From: an uncultured Oscillospiraceae bacterium
GTDB taxonomy: Bacteria; Bacillota; Clostridia; Oscillospirales; Oscillospiraceae
DNA length: 32,250 nt
Assembly: GCA_947628805.1 (NCBI GenBank)
Contig: CANRBG010000016.1
Coordinates: 1 to 32,250 of the forward strand
Direction of reading: 5' to 3'
This document shows positions 1 to 7,198 of the stretch, piece by piece; within the stretch, counting starts at the first letter, position 1; each line of letters opens with the position of its first letter. Under the pieces are notes generated by a model. It saw only the letters and a program-made list of their open reading frames with translations. It made no database searches and was not told the DNA's origin. The position numbers were made by a program, and so were the translations under genes.

Positions 1-27
1 TCTGGCTATTTCCCGCCTTTATGCAAA

Positions 28-62
28 AACGAGCCGTTCTTGTTCCTTGAAAACGGCTCGTT
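28..62 (-). terminator. Stem-loop, terminator-like
   Basis: AACGAGCCGTT at 28-38 pairs perfectly with AACGGCTCGTT at 52-62 around a 13-nt loop. Read on the minus strand the stem is followed by a run of five T, so it could end minus-strand transcripts. It lies beyond the last gene of the dha operon, with only decayed sequence between. Confidence 0.45.
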
Positions 63-75
63 CTTTGACAGACTG

Positions 76-107
76 ACAGCAGAGAGGCAATTTTGCCTCT
101 CTGCTGT
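76..107. repeat. 15-bp perfect inverted repeat
   Basis: Positions 76-90 and 93-107 are reverse complements (arm ACAGCAGAGAGGCAA) separated by only two bases. No T-run follows on either strand. It could be a stem-loop inside the mobile-element leader or an element end; nothing else is visible in the first 140 bases. Confidence 0.5.
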
Positions 108-142
108 TCTATGAAGTCTTTGATCCACACATTGGACAAGAT

Positions 143-181
143 AAATCCTCCTTTGTAGAATGGTCGTACAAAGGAGGATTT
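143..181 (+). promoter_or_regulatory. Hairpin sequestering the tnpV ribosome binding site
   Basis: AAATCCTCCTTTGTA (143-157) is the exact reverse complement of TACAAAGGAGGATTT (167-181), with a 9-nt loop. The 3' arm contains the AAAGGAGG Shine-Dalgarno of the tnpV remnant whose ATG is at 186. In an mRNA started upstream of 143 the ribosome site would be fully paired, which would keep translation low. That role is inferred from the pairing alone. Confidence 0.6.
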
Positions 182-185
182 GATT

Positions 186-327
186 ATGGATTAGCGCAAA
201 GAGATCAACGGCATAGGCTGCACACTGATGGGAGATTATTATCATCCTGATCTGCTCCCGCCCCCGTCAGAGGACAGGCCCGTAGGCGTCCGGGGACGGC
301 GGCAGATGGAGCACCTGAAGAACCACC
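186..327 (+). pseudogene. tnpV remnant (transposon-encoded protein TnpV, 5' part)
   Basis: A good Shine-Dalgarno (AAAGGAGG, 170-177) precedes ATG at 186, but the third codon is TAG. Beyond it the frame reads KEINGIGCTL, GDYYHPDL, EDRPVGVRGRRQMEHLK, which matches the start of the TnpV family found in Tn4451-type and related Firmicute elements. The similarity stops near 325 and the sequence passes directly into an unrelated nitroreductase-like fragment in another frame. The gene is dead: nonsense codon, missing C-terminal half and fused junction. Identification rests on recalled family pattern; no alignment was run. Confidence 0.65.
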
Positions 328-545
328 ACAACACATCCGCCGGTTTGAGGCCCGACAGGTGGACAAAGATACGCTCCAGAAGATACTGGAGGCAGAGCTG
401 TATGCCACCCGGCGCGGGCGGACGGTAGAAGGTGCTGTTCGCGGTATGCCAGGACCGGGGAGTAAACCAGCGGCGCATCAGGCGGGCAAATCCCAGCCAC
501 AAAATGGCTGCGGCCGCGCCCCATGCGGATGTCGTAGCCCCCCGG
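328..545 (+). pseudogene. Nitroreductase-family fragment, frameshifted
   Basis: Starting near 335 one frame reads IRRFEARQVDKDTLQKILEA followed by ELYA, the N-terminal FMN-binding pattern of nitroreductases (RRSIRxF, then VxxxxLxxILEAGLYAP). Just after this the similarity moves to another frame: GAGGR, a TAG at 426-428 where Gln is expected, then KVLFAVCQDRGVNQR, which resembles the second strand region of the same family. So one frameshift and one CAG-to-TAG nonsense change are visible. Nothing recognisable remains after about 545. The fragment is joined to the tnpV remnant on its left and abuts the 3' end of dhaL (stop at 559). It has no start codon of its own. Confidence 0.6.
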
Positions 546-558
546 CAGACGTCCGGCC

Positions 559-1203
559 TCAGCTTAAGCTGGCAAGGGCCGCCTCTCCCAGCAGATCCAG
601 CAAATAATACATCGTAACGGCACCCGGGTCCAGATGGCCAACGCCTTTGTTCGCCTGATAGCACGCGCGGCCGCGCACAGCCTCCATATCCCTGGTCGCC
701 TCCATACCCTCTTTGGCGCCCTGACGCATGGCGGCAACGGCCGCCTCATCTCCCTGCGGCAAGGCGGCACGCATGAGCGTCACGGACTGATAGAGTGGGT
801 CGATCATGGTCTTATACCCAGGTTTTCCGTTTCCCCGGGTCATGATCGCCTCCAATTCCGCCTGCAGCACATCTGCCAAAAGCGCCGCGTCCATGTGCTT
901 CGCCTGACCGACCGCTTTTGCGGCGCTGAGATAGGCACTTCCATACAGAACGCCGGAGGAGCCTCCCACGCCGGACATGACAGTCATGGCACATTTGGAA
1001 AACAGCTCTCTGAAGCTCATTGCCGCCAGCTTGTCCTTTTCTTCCGCCAGACGGGAAAAACCGGCATTCATATTCGCCCAGTGATCTCCGTCGCCGGTCG
1101 CTGCGTCCAGAGCGGTTATGTACTCCTGCTCCAACGCGATCTTCTCCGATACGGCCGCCAGGTATTCGGCATACCCCGCAGGCGTCAGACAGACCTTTTT
1201 CAT
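559..1203 (-). CDS. dhaL: Dihydroxyacetone kinase, ADP-binding subunit DhaL
   Basis: DhaL carries the nucleotide in two-subunit dihydroxyacetone kinases and passes phosphate to the ketose bound on DhaK. The 214-residue protein has the family length. The Mg-ADP motif D-x4-D-x-D is present as D33, D38, D40 (DAATGDGDHWANM), followed by the lid sequence GVGGSSGVLYGSAYL and the C-terminal RDMEAVRGRACY and GHLDPGA segments. Its ATG overlaps the TGA of dhaK by four bases (ATGA), indicating translational coupling. It is the last gene of the minus-strand operon. No dhaM (the PTS phosphoryl donor subunit) follows; only degenerate sequence does. The subunit may therefore use a DhaM encoded elsewhere, or phosphorylate a different short ketose. 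Confidence 0.9.
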   Translation of the reverse strand: MKKVCLTPAGYAEYLAAVSEKIALEQEYITALDAATGDGDHWANMNAGFSRLAEEKDKLAAMSFRELFSKCAMTVMSGVGGSSGVLYGSAYLSAAKAVGQAKHMDAALLADVLQAELEAIMTRGNGKPGYKTMIDPLYQSVTLMRAALPQGDEAAVAAMRQGAKEGMEATRDMEAVRGRACYQANKGVGHLDPGAVTMYYLLDLLGEAALASLS

Positions 1204-2195
1204 AGACCAAACTCCTTCCAGGCCGGTGTATCAGCCGGCGCATCCAGAAGCCGCTTCATTTCGTCGTCCAGGCGCAGGACGGACACGGAGCAGCCAGCCA
1301 TTTCCAGAGACGTCATAAAATTGCCCACGTAATACCGCTGTGGGTCGACGCCCCTCTCCCGCAGGACTCTGTCCACCTCGCCGGCTACGATATACAACTC
1401 CATCAAAGGCGTACCGCCCAGGCCGTTGATAAGGACTGCGGCCTCCCGGCCGGCATAGTCCAAATCCTCCAATATCCGGCCACAGAGCGTTTCTGCCACC
1501 TCCCCGGCTTTTTTGAGACTGGTTTTTTCTATGCCCGGTTCGCCGTGGATACCCATACCGATCTCTATCTCGTCCGCGCCCAAAGTGAAGCCGGGCTTCC
1601 CTACGGCCGGCAGGACGCAGGGCGTCATCGCCATGCCCATGGACCGGGTGTTGTCAGCCACCCGCTGCGCTATGGTCCGGACCGCCTCCAATGCCTGTCC
1701 TTCCTCGGCCGCGGCGCCGGCAATCTTGTGGACGAACACTGTCCCGGCAATGCCCCGCCGTCCGGTGGAAAACGTGCTGTCCGGCACAGCTACATCATCC
1801 TTCACGATCACAGAAGCTGTCTTGAAACCCTCCATCGCCGCAAGCTCCATGGCCATCTCAAAATTCATGACATCGCCGGAGTAGTTTTTTATGACGAGCA
1901 ACGCGCCGGACTCGCCAGCCGTTTCCCGTATCGCAGCCAGCACCCTGTCCGGGGACGGGGAGGCAAAGACATTTCCGGCCACCGCCGCGGACAGCATGCC
2001 CCGCCCCACATATCCGGCGTGAGCCGGTTCATGACCGCTGCCGCCGCCCGAGATCAGCGCAACCTTGCGTCGGTCAGGATCTTTTCTCGTGATCACCTCA
2101 TATCCCCGGAGATACCGCAGCCCCGGATGGACTGCCTCGATCCCGGCCAGCATTTCCTTTACTACGTTTTCGGGTTCGTTGATGATCTTTTTCAT
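1200..2195 (-). CDS. dhaK: Dihydroxyacetone kinase, substrate-binding subunit DhaK
   Basis: DhaK binds dihydroxyacetone or a related short ketose as a covalent hemiaminal on histidine. With the ATG at 2195 (AGGTGGT nine bases upstream) the protein has 331 residues, normal for the family. GGGSGHEP contains H55, GDVMNF contains D108 and GMGIHGEPG contains H217, corresponding to the E. coli residues His56, Asp109 and His218. A GTG four codons upstream overlaps the ribosome site and is not preferred. It sits 16 bp after the TRAP large permease gene and overlaps dhaL, so it belongs to the operon. The actual ketose is uncertain: DhaK-like proteins also act on erythrulose-type sugars, and the operon around it deals with a sugar acid. 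Confidence 0.9.
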   Translation of the reverse strand: MKKIINEPENVVKEMLAGIEAVHPGLRYLRGYEVITRKDPDRRKVALISGGGSGHEPAHAGYVGRGMLSAAVAGNVFASPSPDRVLAAIRETAGESGALLVIKNYSGDVMNFEMAMELAAMEGFKTASVIVKDDVAVPDSTFSTGRRGIAGTVFVHKIAGAAAEEGQALEAVRTIAQRVADNTRSMGMAMTPCVLPAVGKPGFTLGADEIEIGMGIHGEPGIEKTSLKKAGEVAETLCGRILEDLDYAGREAAVLINGLGGTPLMELYIVAGEVDRVLRERGVDPQRYYVGNFMTSLEMAGCSVSVLRLDDEMKRLLDAPADTPAWKEFGL

Positions 2196-2211
2196 AAATC
2201 GCACCACCTGT

Positions 2212-3495
2212 TTACAACATCGTATTCGGCAAAAACAGCGACAGCTGCGGAATATATGTCAGCAGGATCAACACGATGATCAGCAGCAGGCACATGGGCA
2301 GCACCTCAGCAAACACTTTTTTGAGCGGCGCTTTTCCGATATTGGAAGATATGAAGCAAAGGATCCCATAAGGAGGCGAGCACATGCCTACCATCGTGTT
2401 TACCGTGAATATGATCCCAAAATGGATAAGATTGATGTCATACGCCTTGATACTGGTGAGCATAAGAGGAAGCACGATATAGAGGATAGGACTGGTATCC
2501 ATGATCATGCCCAGAAGCAGGAGCACCACATTGACGATGGCCAGGAATACATATTTGTTGGTCGTCACAGACAGCAGAAAATCCGCGATCAGCTGATTGA
2601 GACCGGACAATGCTATCACATAGGCAAAGCACTGGGCGGCGCAGATCAAAAGGATGATGCTGGCCGACTGAATGGCGCTGGTCTTGACGGCCTCCCAGAG
2701 CTTCTTGAGATTCAGTGTCCTGTACAGCAGCATGGAGATAAGGATACAATACAGCGACGCGATAGCGCCGCCCTCTGTCGCAGTGCAGACGCCGGTATAC
2801 AGAGACACCAGCAGGATCACCGTTGTCATCAGCGCCGGAAGCGCCTTGGCAGTTATAACAAGAAACTGCTTGGGCGTAAACCGCTGTCCAGGCGGATAGT
2901 CTCTCTTTTTTGAGATATATGCCACATAGAGCATGAGCGCGCCAGTCATCATAATGGCCGGCACCACACCCGCCAGCAGCAGACTCCCCACAGAAGCGCC
3001 GGAGATCATGGCAAATACCACGAGATTGATGGATGGCGGGAACACCGGTCCCACGGTAGCCGTTGCCGCCGTAATGGCACAGGAGAATTCGTCATCGTAG
3101 CCGTCTTTCTTCATGGCGTTGATCTCGATAGTCCCGATGCCTGAAGCGTCGGCCACAGCCGAGCCGCTCATACCCGCGAATATCAGGCTCAGCAGCACGT
3201 TGACATACGCCAGCGCGCCCCGTTTTTTACCGATGCACGCTTTGGAAAAATCAAACATGATATCCGTCACCTGACCGGCATTCATGACATTGGCCATAAA
3301 AATGAACAGCGGGACGGCAATTATGACATAGCTGATATAGGTGTTGTACATCATCTTGTGGACAATGATCCCTATATCTCCGCCGGAAACCACAAAATAA
3401 CTCAGGCAGGCAAACATCATGCTGAGGGAGATGGGCATGCTCAATGCCATCAGCACGACAAGAACGATAATCGGTATCAAAAAAATAGGATCCAT
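2212..3495 (-). CDS. TRAP transporter large permease (DctM family)
   Basis: This is the 12-TM-type membrane subunit of a tripartite ATP-independent periplasmic transporter, which couples substrate uptake to sodium flow. Its 427 residues match the usual length. The sequence is almost wholly hydrophobic, with the family's GMSGSAVADASGIGTIEI and ATVGPVFPPSIN regions and a C-terminal VGMCSPPYG segment. The start is ATG at 3495 behind GGAGGT. It follows the small permease gene by 27 bp and precedes dhaK by 16 bp. Substrate cannot be read from this subunit; the neighbouring KDG-type kinase and aldolase suggest a sugar acid. Confidence 0.93.
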   Translation of the reverse strand: MDPIFLIPIIVLVVLMALSMPISLSMMFACLSYFVVSGGDIGIIVHKMMYNTYISYVIIAVPLFIFMANVMNAGQVTDIMFDFSKACIGKKRGALAYVNVLLSLIFAGMSGSAVADASGIGTIEINAMKKDGYDDEFSCAITAATATVGPVFPPSINLVVFAMISGASVGSLLLAGVVPAIMMTGALMLYVAYISKKRDYPPGQRFTPKQFLVITAKALPALMTTVILLVSLYTGVCTATEGGAIASLYCILISMLLYRTLNLKKLWEAVKTSAIQSASIILLICAAQCFAYVIALSGLNQLIADFLLSVTTNKYVFLAIVNVVLLLLGMIMDTSPILYIVLPLMLTSIKAYDINLIHFGIIFTVNTMVGMCSPPYGILCFISSNIGKAPLKKVFAEVLPMCLLLIIVLILLTYIPQLSLFLPNTML

Positions 3496-3522
3496 ATCAT
3501 ACCTCCGTGATCATCCAGAGCG

Positions 3523-4065
3523 TCAGTTGTCTGTCTTGCCCGCAGGCTGCTCCTCTGTCTGCTCACCCTTGCCGAATATCATCCGCAGGTTATTCCATAT
3601 TGCGGCGATCTCATGAATGGCCGTGAACAGCATAAACAGTATGAACGGAAAATAGATGACAGAAAACGGCACATGGAGGATCGTTGTCTTGGAAATGCTA
3701 TAGGCTGCGATCGTTCTGCCTGCCGGCACCGCCATAATCGCGAATGCAGCCAGTATAACAGCGCTCAAAAACACTTCCAGCCAGAGCCTGGCCTTTCCCT
3801 TGAGCATATCGGACAAGATAGAGAACCGCACATGTCCGTCTCCGTATTCCCGCAGTCTGCGGGAACTGTATGACGCACCCGCGATAGATGTCCAGCCGAA
3901 GCAGATGATCGAGGCTTCATAAACGTAGAAGGTATCCCCGTTCAGCACATAGCGGATGAATATCTGTGCACAGAAAAGCGCTACGACACCGATCAGTAAA
4001 ATGGAGGAGAAATACACCTCATACAGATCACAAAGCCAGTCCAGAGCCTTTTTGGCCTTTTTCAT
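3523..4065 (-). CDS. TRAP transporter small permease (DctQ family)
   Basis: The protein has 180 residues with four predicted membrane segments, as usual for DctQ subunits, which bridge the binding protein and the large permease. The family's IFIRYVLNGDTFYVYEASI region follows the first segment (R-x-V-L-N), and the second pair of helices lies near residues 95-120 and 130-155. The start is ATG at 4065 (MKKAKKALDWL) because AAAGGAG lies nine bases upstream. The same frame is open farther upstream, but that stretch holds a stem-loop and no ribosome site. The C-terminus is a short hydrophilic tail. Confidence 0.88.
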   Translation of the reverse strand: MKKAKKALDWLCDLYEVYFSSILLIGVVALFCAQIFIRYVLNGDTFYVYEASIICFGWTSIAGASYSSRRLREYGDGHVRFSILSDMLKGKARLWLEVFLSAVILAAFAIMAVPAGRTIAAYSISKTTILHVPFSVIYFPFILFMLFTAIHEIAAIWNNLRMIFGKGEQTEEQPAGKTDN

Positions 4066-4094
4066 TTCACCGCTCCTTTCACAAAATGCACAGA

Positions 4095-4132
4095 CGCGGA
4101 GGACGCGCTGTCCGCAGATAGCTCCCTCCGCG
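4095..4132 (-). terminator. Intercistronic hairpin after the TRAP binding-protein gene
   Basis: CGCGGAGG (4095-4102) and CCTCCGCG (4125-4132) are perfect complements in the 86-bp gap between the binding protein and the small permease. There is no T-run. Stem-loops at this place commonly protect the upstream mRNA or give partial termination, so that more binding protein than permease is made. Confidence 0.5.
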
Positions 4133-4151
4133 CCCGTGCTGTTAAGAAAAC

Positions 4152-5210
4152 TCACTCATTGAAATGGATGATCTGATCCAAGACGTCCAGATCCCAGCCC
4201 TCCATGCTGTCGGGATTATCATAATACCAGGCGATGACCGCCTCACGCATGGCTGTGATGTCCGGCTCATAGATAGACAGGCCGTATTCACGAAGCTCGT
4301 CCACGCACTCAGCCTCCTGCTCAGTCACGATGTCGGTGATCTCATCGCACATCAGCTTGATGCCGGCGTCAAACACCTGGCGCTCCTCCTCGGTCAGGCT
4401 CTGATAGAACTCATCTGCCACAAACACGGAATTCTCACTGATAATATGTTTTGTGAGCGTAATGCTCTTGGTGACCTCATAGTAGGCGTTGGAAAGGATC
4501 GTAGGCAGCGGATTGTCCTGGCCGTCTACAGTGCCGTTCTGAAGAGCGGTATAGACCTCGGAGAGATCCATGGCGACAGGGCTGCAGCCCATGGCCCGTC
4601 CCAGATTTACGAACGCCTCGGAATTGGGCATGCGCAGCTGAATGCCCTTCAGGTCATCGGGGGTCTTGACCTCCACATCGCTCGTCAGGTTGACAGTTCG
4701 CGCGCCGTTATAGTACATACCGGCCCAGCGCACGCCGATGGCGTCGACCAGCTGCTGCGAGAAATTCTTGCCGATCTCGCTGTCAAAGACAGCCAGGAGG
4801 TGTTCGGGGCTTTCAAAAAGATAACCCATGGACAGGCAGTTGATCGCCGGGACATACACGCCAGCCTTGTCGCTGCCGGCAACGCCCATCTCACAGTTGC
4901 CCTGGCTCATGGCCATCAGCATATCTGTGTCTGTATACAGCGTGGAGTTATAGTAGATCTCGACCTGCAAACTTCCGCCGCTCTCTTCTTCCACATAGTT
5001 CTCGAAATCCTTAAATCCCTCGCACATTACCTCCGCTTCCGATTTGTTTGTAGCGAAGCGGATCGTTTTCACTTCGTCGGATGACGTCTTCGCCTCTGCC
5101 TTTGCGGCATCCTCCGCTTTGGCGAACGCGGGCTCCGGTGCACTCATGCCTGGGACTGCAAACCCCATCACCATAATGAGTGCCAGCAGCATCGTAATGA
5201 TCCTTTTCAT
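4152..5210 (-). CDS. TRAP transporter substrate-binding protein (DctP family)
   Basis: This is the extracytoplasmic receptor of the TRAP system. Its 352 residues begin with a signal peptide (KR then a hydrophobic core, residues 3-22; cleavage probably around 24-32). No lipobox cysteine is present, so anchoring is unclear for a single-membrane cell. The mature part shows the DctP core: LKGIQLRMPNSEAF with R193, the arginine position that in this family binds the ligand carboxylate, then VYTALQNGTVDGQDNPL and SNAYYEVTKSITLTKH. R171 (NGARTV) is another candidate ligand residue. The start is ATG at 5210 behind GGAGGAAG. The conserved arginine argues that the imported compound is a carboxylate; which one cannot be told. 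Confidence 0.93.
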   Translation of the reverse strand: MKRIITMLLALIMVMGFAVPGMSAPEPAFAKAEDAAKAEAKTSSDEVKTIRFATNKSEAEVMCEGFKDFENYVEEESGGSLQVEIYYNSTLYTDTDMLMAMSQGNCEMGVAGSDKAGVYVPAINCLSMGYLFESPEHLLAVFDSEIGKNFSQQLVDAIGVRWAGMYYNGARTVNLTSDVEVKTPDDLKGIQLRMPNSEAFVNLGRAMGCSPVAMDLSEVYTALQNGTVDGQDNPLPTILSNAYYEVTKSITLTKHIISENSVFVADEFYQSLTEEERQVFDAGIKLMCDEITDIVTEQEAECVDELREYGLSIYEPDITAMREAVIAWYYDNPDSMEGWDLDVLDQIIHFNE

Positions 5211-5266
5211 AGCTTCCTCCTTATAAATCTAATATTTTTTCCGCTGCGCGGGTAAGTGCCGTTAAG

Positions 5267-6139
5267 TTATGTCAGCAGACCGCGGATATCATTCTCGTCG
5301 GCAATTCCCAATATTTTCTCGTAGTCCCGGATATTCATGCACTTATCGACATAATTCGCCGCCGAACCAGTCTTGTAATAGTCCTCTGCCAGCTCTTTGA
5401 GGAATTTGGTCACGGCCAGGATCGTGTACATCCCGCGGCATACGATTTTAAAGCCCATTTCCTCGCATTCCTTGTTCGTCCAGGATATCTGATCGTCATC
5501 GATCAGGTCGATCAGCGCAGGGATCCCGCAGCGGCGCATCTCGGCACCCAACTTGGCCCACTCCGCCTTGCTCTTGATGTTCTCCGGCATGACCACATCC
5601 GCTCCAGCCTCATAGAACATCTTGCAGCGGCGGATGGCCTCGTCCAGTCCCATCGAGTTATAGCAGTCAGTCCGTGCGATGATGATGAAATTGGGATCGC
5701 GGCGGCTTTTTACGGCGACCTTGATCTTCTCCACGGCAAGCTCCGCAGAAATCACGGTCACGCCGGCCATCGCCCCGCACTTTTTGGGCATAGTCTGATC
5801 CTCCAGGTGTATGCCGCTGGCCCCGGCCGCCTCATAGTCCAGCACCGTCCGGCGCACGCTGGGAAGATCGCCATACCCCGTATCTGCGTCACAGTACATG
5901 GGAACGCTGGTGCGCATCGCGATCTGCCGCGCCCGGCCAGTCATCTCTGTCTCCGTTGCAATGCCCAGGTCGGGATAGCCTATCAGAGAGGCCATCGTGC
6001 TGTTGCCGCCCATGGCCAAAAGCTCAAAGCCAGCCTGCTCCAAGATTCTCGCGCTCAGCACGTCATACGCGACGCCCGCCACCACGATCCCCGGCTGCTT
6101 CAGCAGCTCGCGAAACCGTGCATTTTTCTTTACATCCAT
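5267..6139 (-). CDS. Isocitrate lyase / PEP mutase family enzyme
   Basis: Members are TIM-barrel enzymes that cleave or form C-C or P-C bonds next to a 2-oxo or 2-hydroxy acid (2-methylisocitrate lyase, 2,3-dimethylmalate lyase, oxaloacetate decarboxylase, PEP mutase). The 290 residues match this superfamily. Visible are MGGNSTMAS near residue 45, the metal-binding DADTGYGD (D84, D86), HLEDQ (E113, D114) and the gating loop MPKKCGAMAG with C121. The lyase loop normally reads K-K/R-C-G-H; here the histidine is alanine, so the exact reaction is uncertain. The start is ATG at 6139 behind a strong GGGAGGT, 23 bp after the kinase gene. In this operon it probably processes a pyruvate-like or hydroxy-diacid intermediate. 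Confidence 0.85.
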   Translation of the reverse strand: MDVKKNARFRELLKQPGIVVAGVAYDVLSARILEQAGFELLAMGGNSTMASLIGYPDLGIATETEMTGRARQIAMRTSVPMYCDADTGYGDLPSVRRTVLDYEAAGASGIHLEDQTMPKKCGAMAGVTVISAELAVEKIKVAVKSRRDPNFIIIARTDCYNSMGLDEAIRRCKMFYEAGADVVMPENIKSKAEWAKLGAEMRRCGIPALIDLIDDDQISWTNKECEEMGFKIVCRGMYTILAVTKFLKELAEDYYKTGSAANYVDKCMNIRDYEKILGIADENDIRGLLT

Positions 6140-6162
6140 ATCGTTACCTCCCTAGCCGATCT

Positions 6163-7185
6163 TTATCTTTGAATCCGGCCGCTCCCGCCATTTTTCAAAA
6201 GGCTGTTCACGTCCGCCAGACTCACCCTGTTATAATCCCCTGGTATGCTGTGCTTCAAGCAGCTTGCCGCTGTGGCAAATTCCAGCGCTGCCCTGTGATC
6301 GGGCAGGTTCAAAAGCCCGTATATGAGCCCAGAGGCAAATGCATCTCCACCGCCAACCCGGTCCACGATGTTGTTGATATTGTACTTGTCGCTCACCAAA
6401 AATTCGTTCCGGTCGTTCAGACACGCCGACCAGCCATTGCTGGACGCGCTGCGGCTTTCCCGGAGCGTGATGGCGATGAGCTTCATTCGCGGATATCGCC
6501 GCAGGACCTCTTCGGTAAGACGCCGGTACTTTTCTGTCTCCAGGCATCCGCTCTCCACGGATACCTCGGCTTTCACACCCAGAGATCTCTGGCAGTCCTC
6601 CTCATTTCCGATAGCCACATCCACATATTCTGCGATCTCCGACATGACCTGCCGGGCGTCCTGCCCATATTTCCACAGATTCTTCCGGTAATTCAGATCG
6701 CAGGAAACAGTGGCTCCCATAGCGGAGGCACACCGTACCGCCTCAAGCGTGCTGTCCCTCGCCTTGGCGGACAGCGCCGGCGTTATGCCGGTGACATGGA
6801 ACCAGGACACGCCCCCAAGCGCCCGCTTCCAATCGATCTGCTCCGGTCCCGATCCCGCTATCGCAGAACCAGCGCGATCATATACAACCCGGCTGGGAAG
6901 CTGATTTGAGCCGCCCTCCAGATAATATATCCCCATTCTGCCGGGCGCGCGGACGATCTCATTGGTATCCACGCCAAAGCCTCGCAGCTCCCGCACGCAG
7001 GCGTCGGCGATGGCGTTGTCCGGCAGGACGGTTATAAACCGCACCTGCTGCCCGTAATTTGCCAGGGAGACGGCCACATTCGCTTCGCCGCCGCCAAAGG
7101 TCGCCTCCAAGTGGGGACTTTGGAAAAAACGTTCCTGTCCTGGGGCTTTTAGCCGCAGCATGACCTCGCCAAAGGTCGCAATCAT
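6163..7185 (-). CDS. kdgK: PfkB-family sugar kinase, 2-dehydro-3-deoxygluconokinase-like
   Basis: This is a ribokinase-fold kinase of 340 residues. The N-terminal GEVMLRLK, the glycine-rich [16 protein letters not shown] (residues 30-45), the substrate region [11 protein letters not shown] and the catalytic [13 protein letters not shown] (base D281) are all intact; GGGD in place of GAGD is common in Firmicute KDG kinases. It would phosphorylate 2-keto-3-deoxygluconate to KDPG, the substrate of the aldolase encoded just upstream. The start is ATG at 7185, 13 bp after the aldolase stop, with its ribosome site (AGGGGTG) overlapping that stop codon. A related aldonate or 5-keto sugar kinase is possible, but the pairing with a KDPG-type aldolase favours KdgK. 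Confidence 0.85.
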   Translation of the reverse strand: MIATFGEVMLRLKAPGQERFFQSPHLEATFGGGEANVAVSLANYGQQVRFITVLPDNAIADACVRELRGFGVDTNEIVRAPGRMGIYYLEGGSNQLPSRVVYDRAGSAIAGSGPEQIDWKRALGGVSWFHVTGITPALSAKARDSTLEAVRCASAMGATVSCDLNYRKNLWKYGQDARQVMSEIAEYVDVAIGNEEDCQRSLGVKAEVSVESGCLETEKYRRLTEEVLRRYPRMKLIAITLRESRSASSNGWSACLNDRNEFLVSDKYNINNIVDRVGGGDAFASGLIYGLLNLPDHRAALEFATAASCLKHSIPGDYNRVSLADVNSLLKNGGSGRIQR

Positions 7186-7198
7186 TATTTCATCACCC

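Noticed and set aside
6-245. Minus-strand 79-codon open frame at the window start
   Set aside because: It crosses three hairpins and the tnpV start, has no ribosome site and no recognisable motif.
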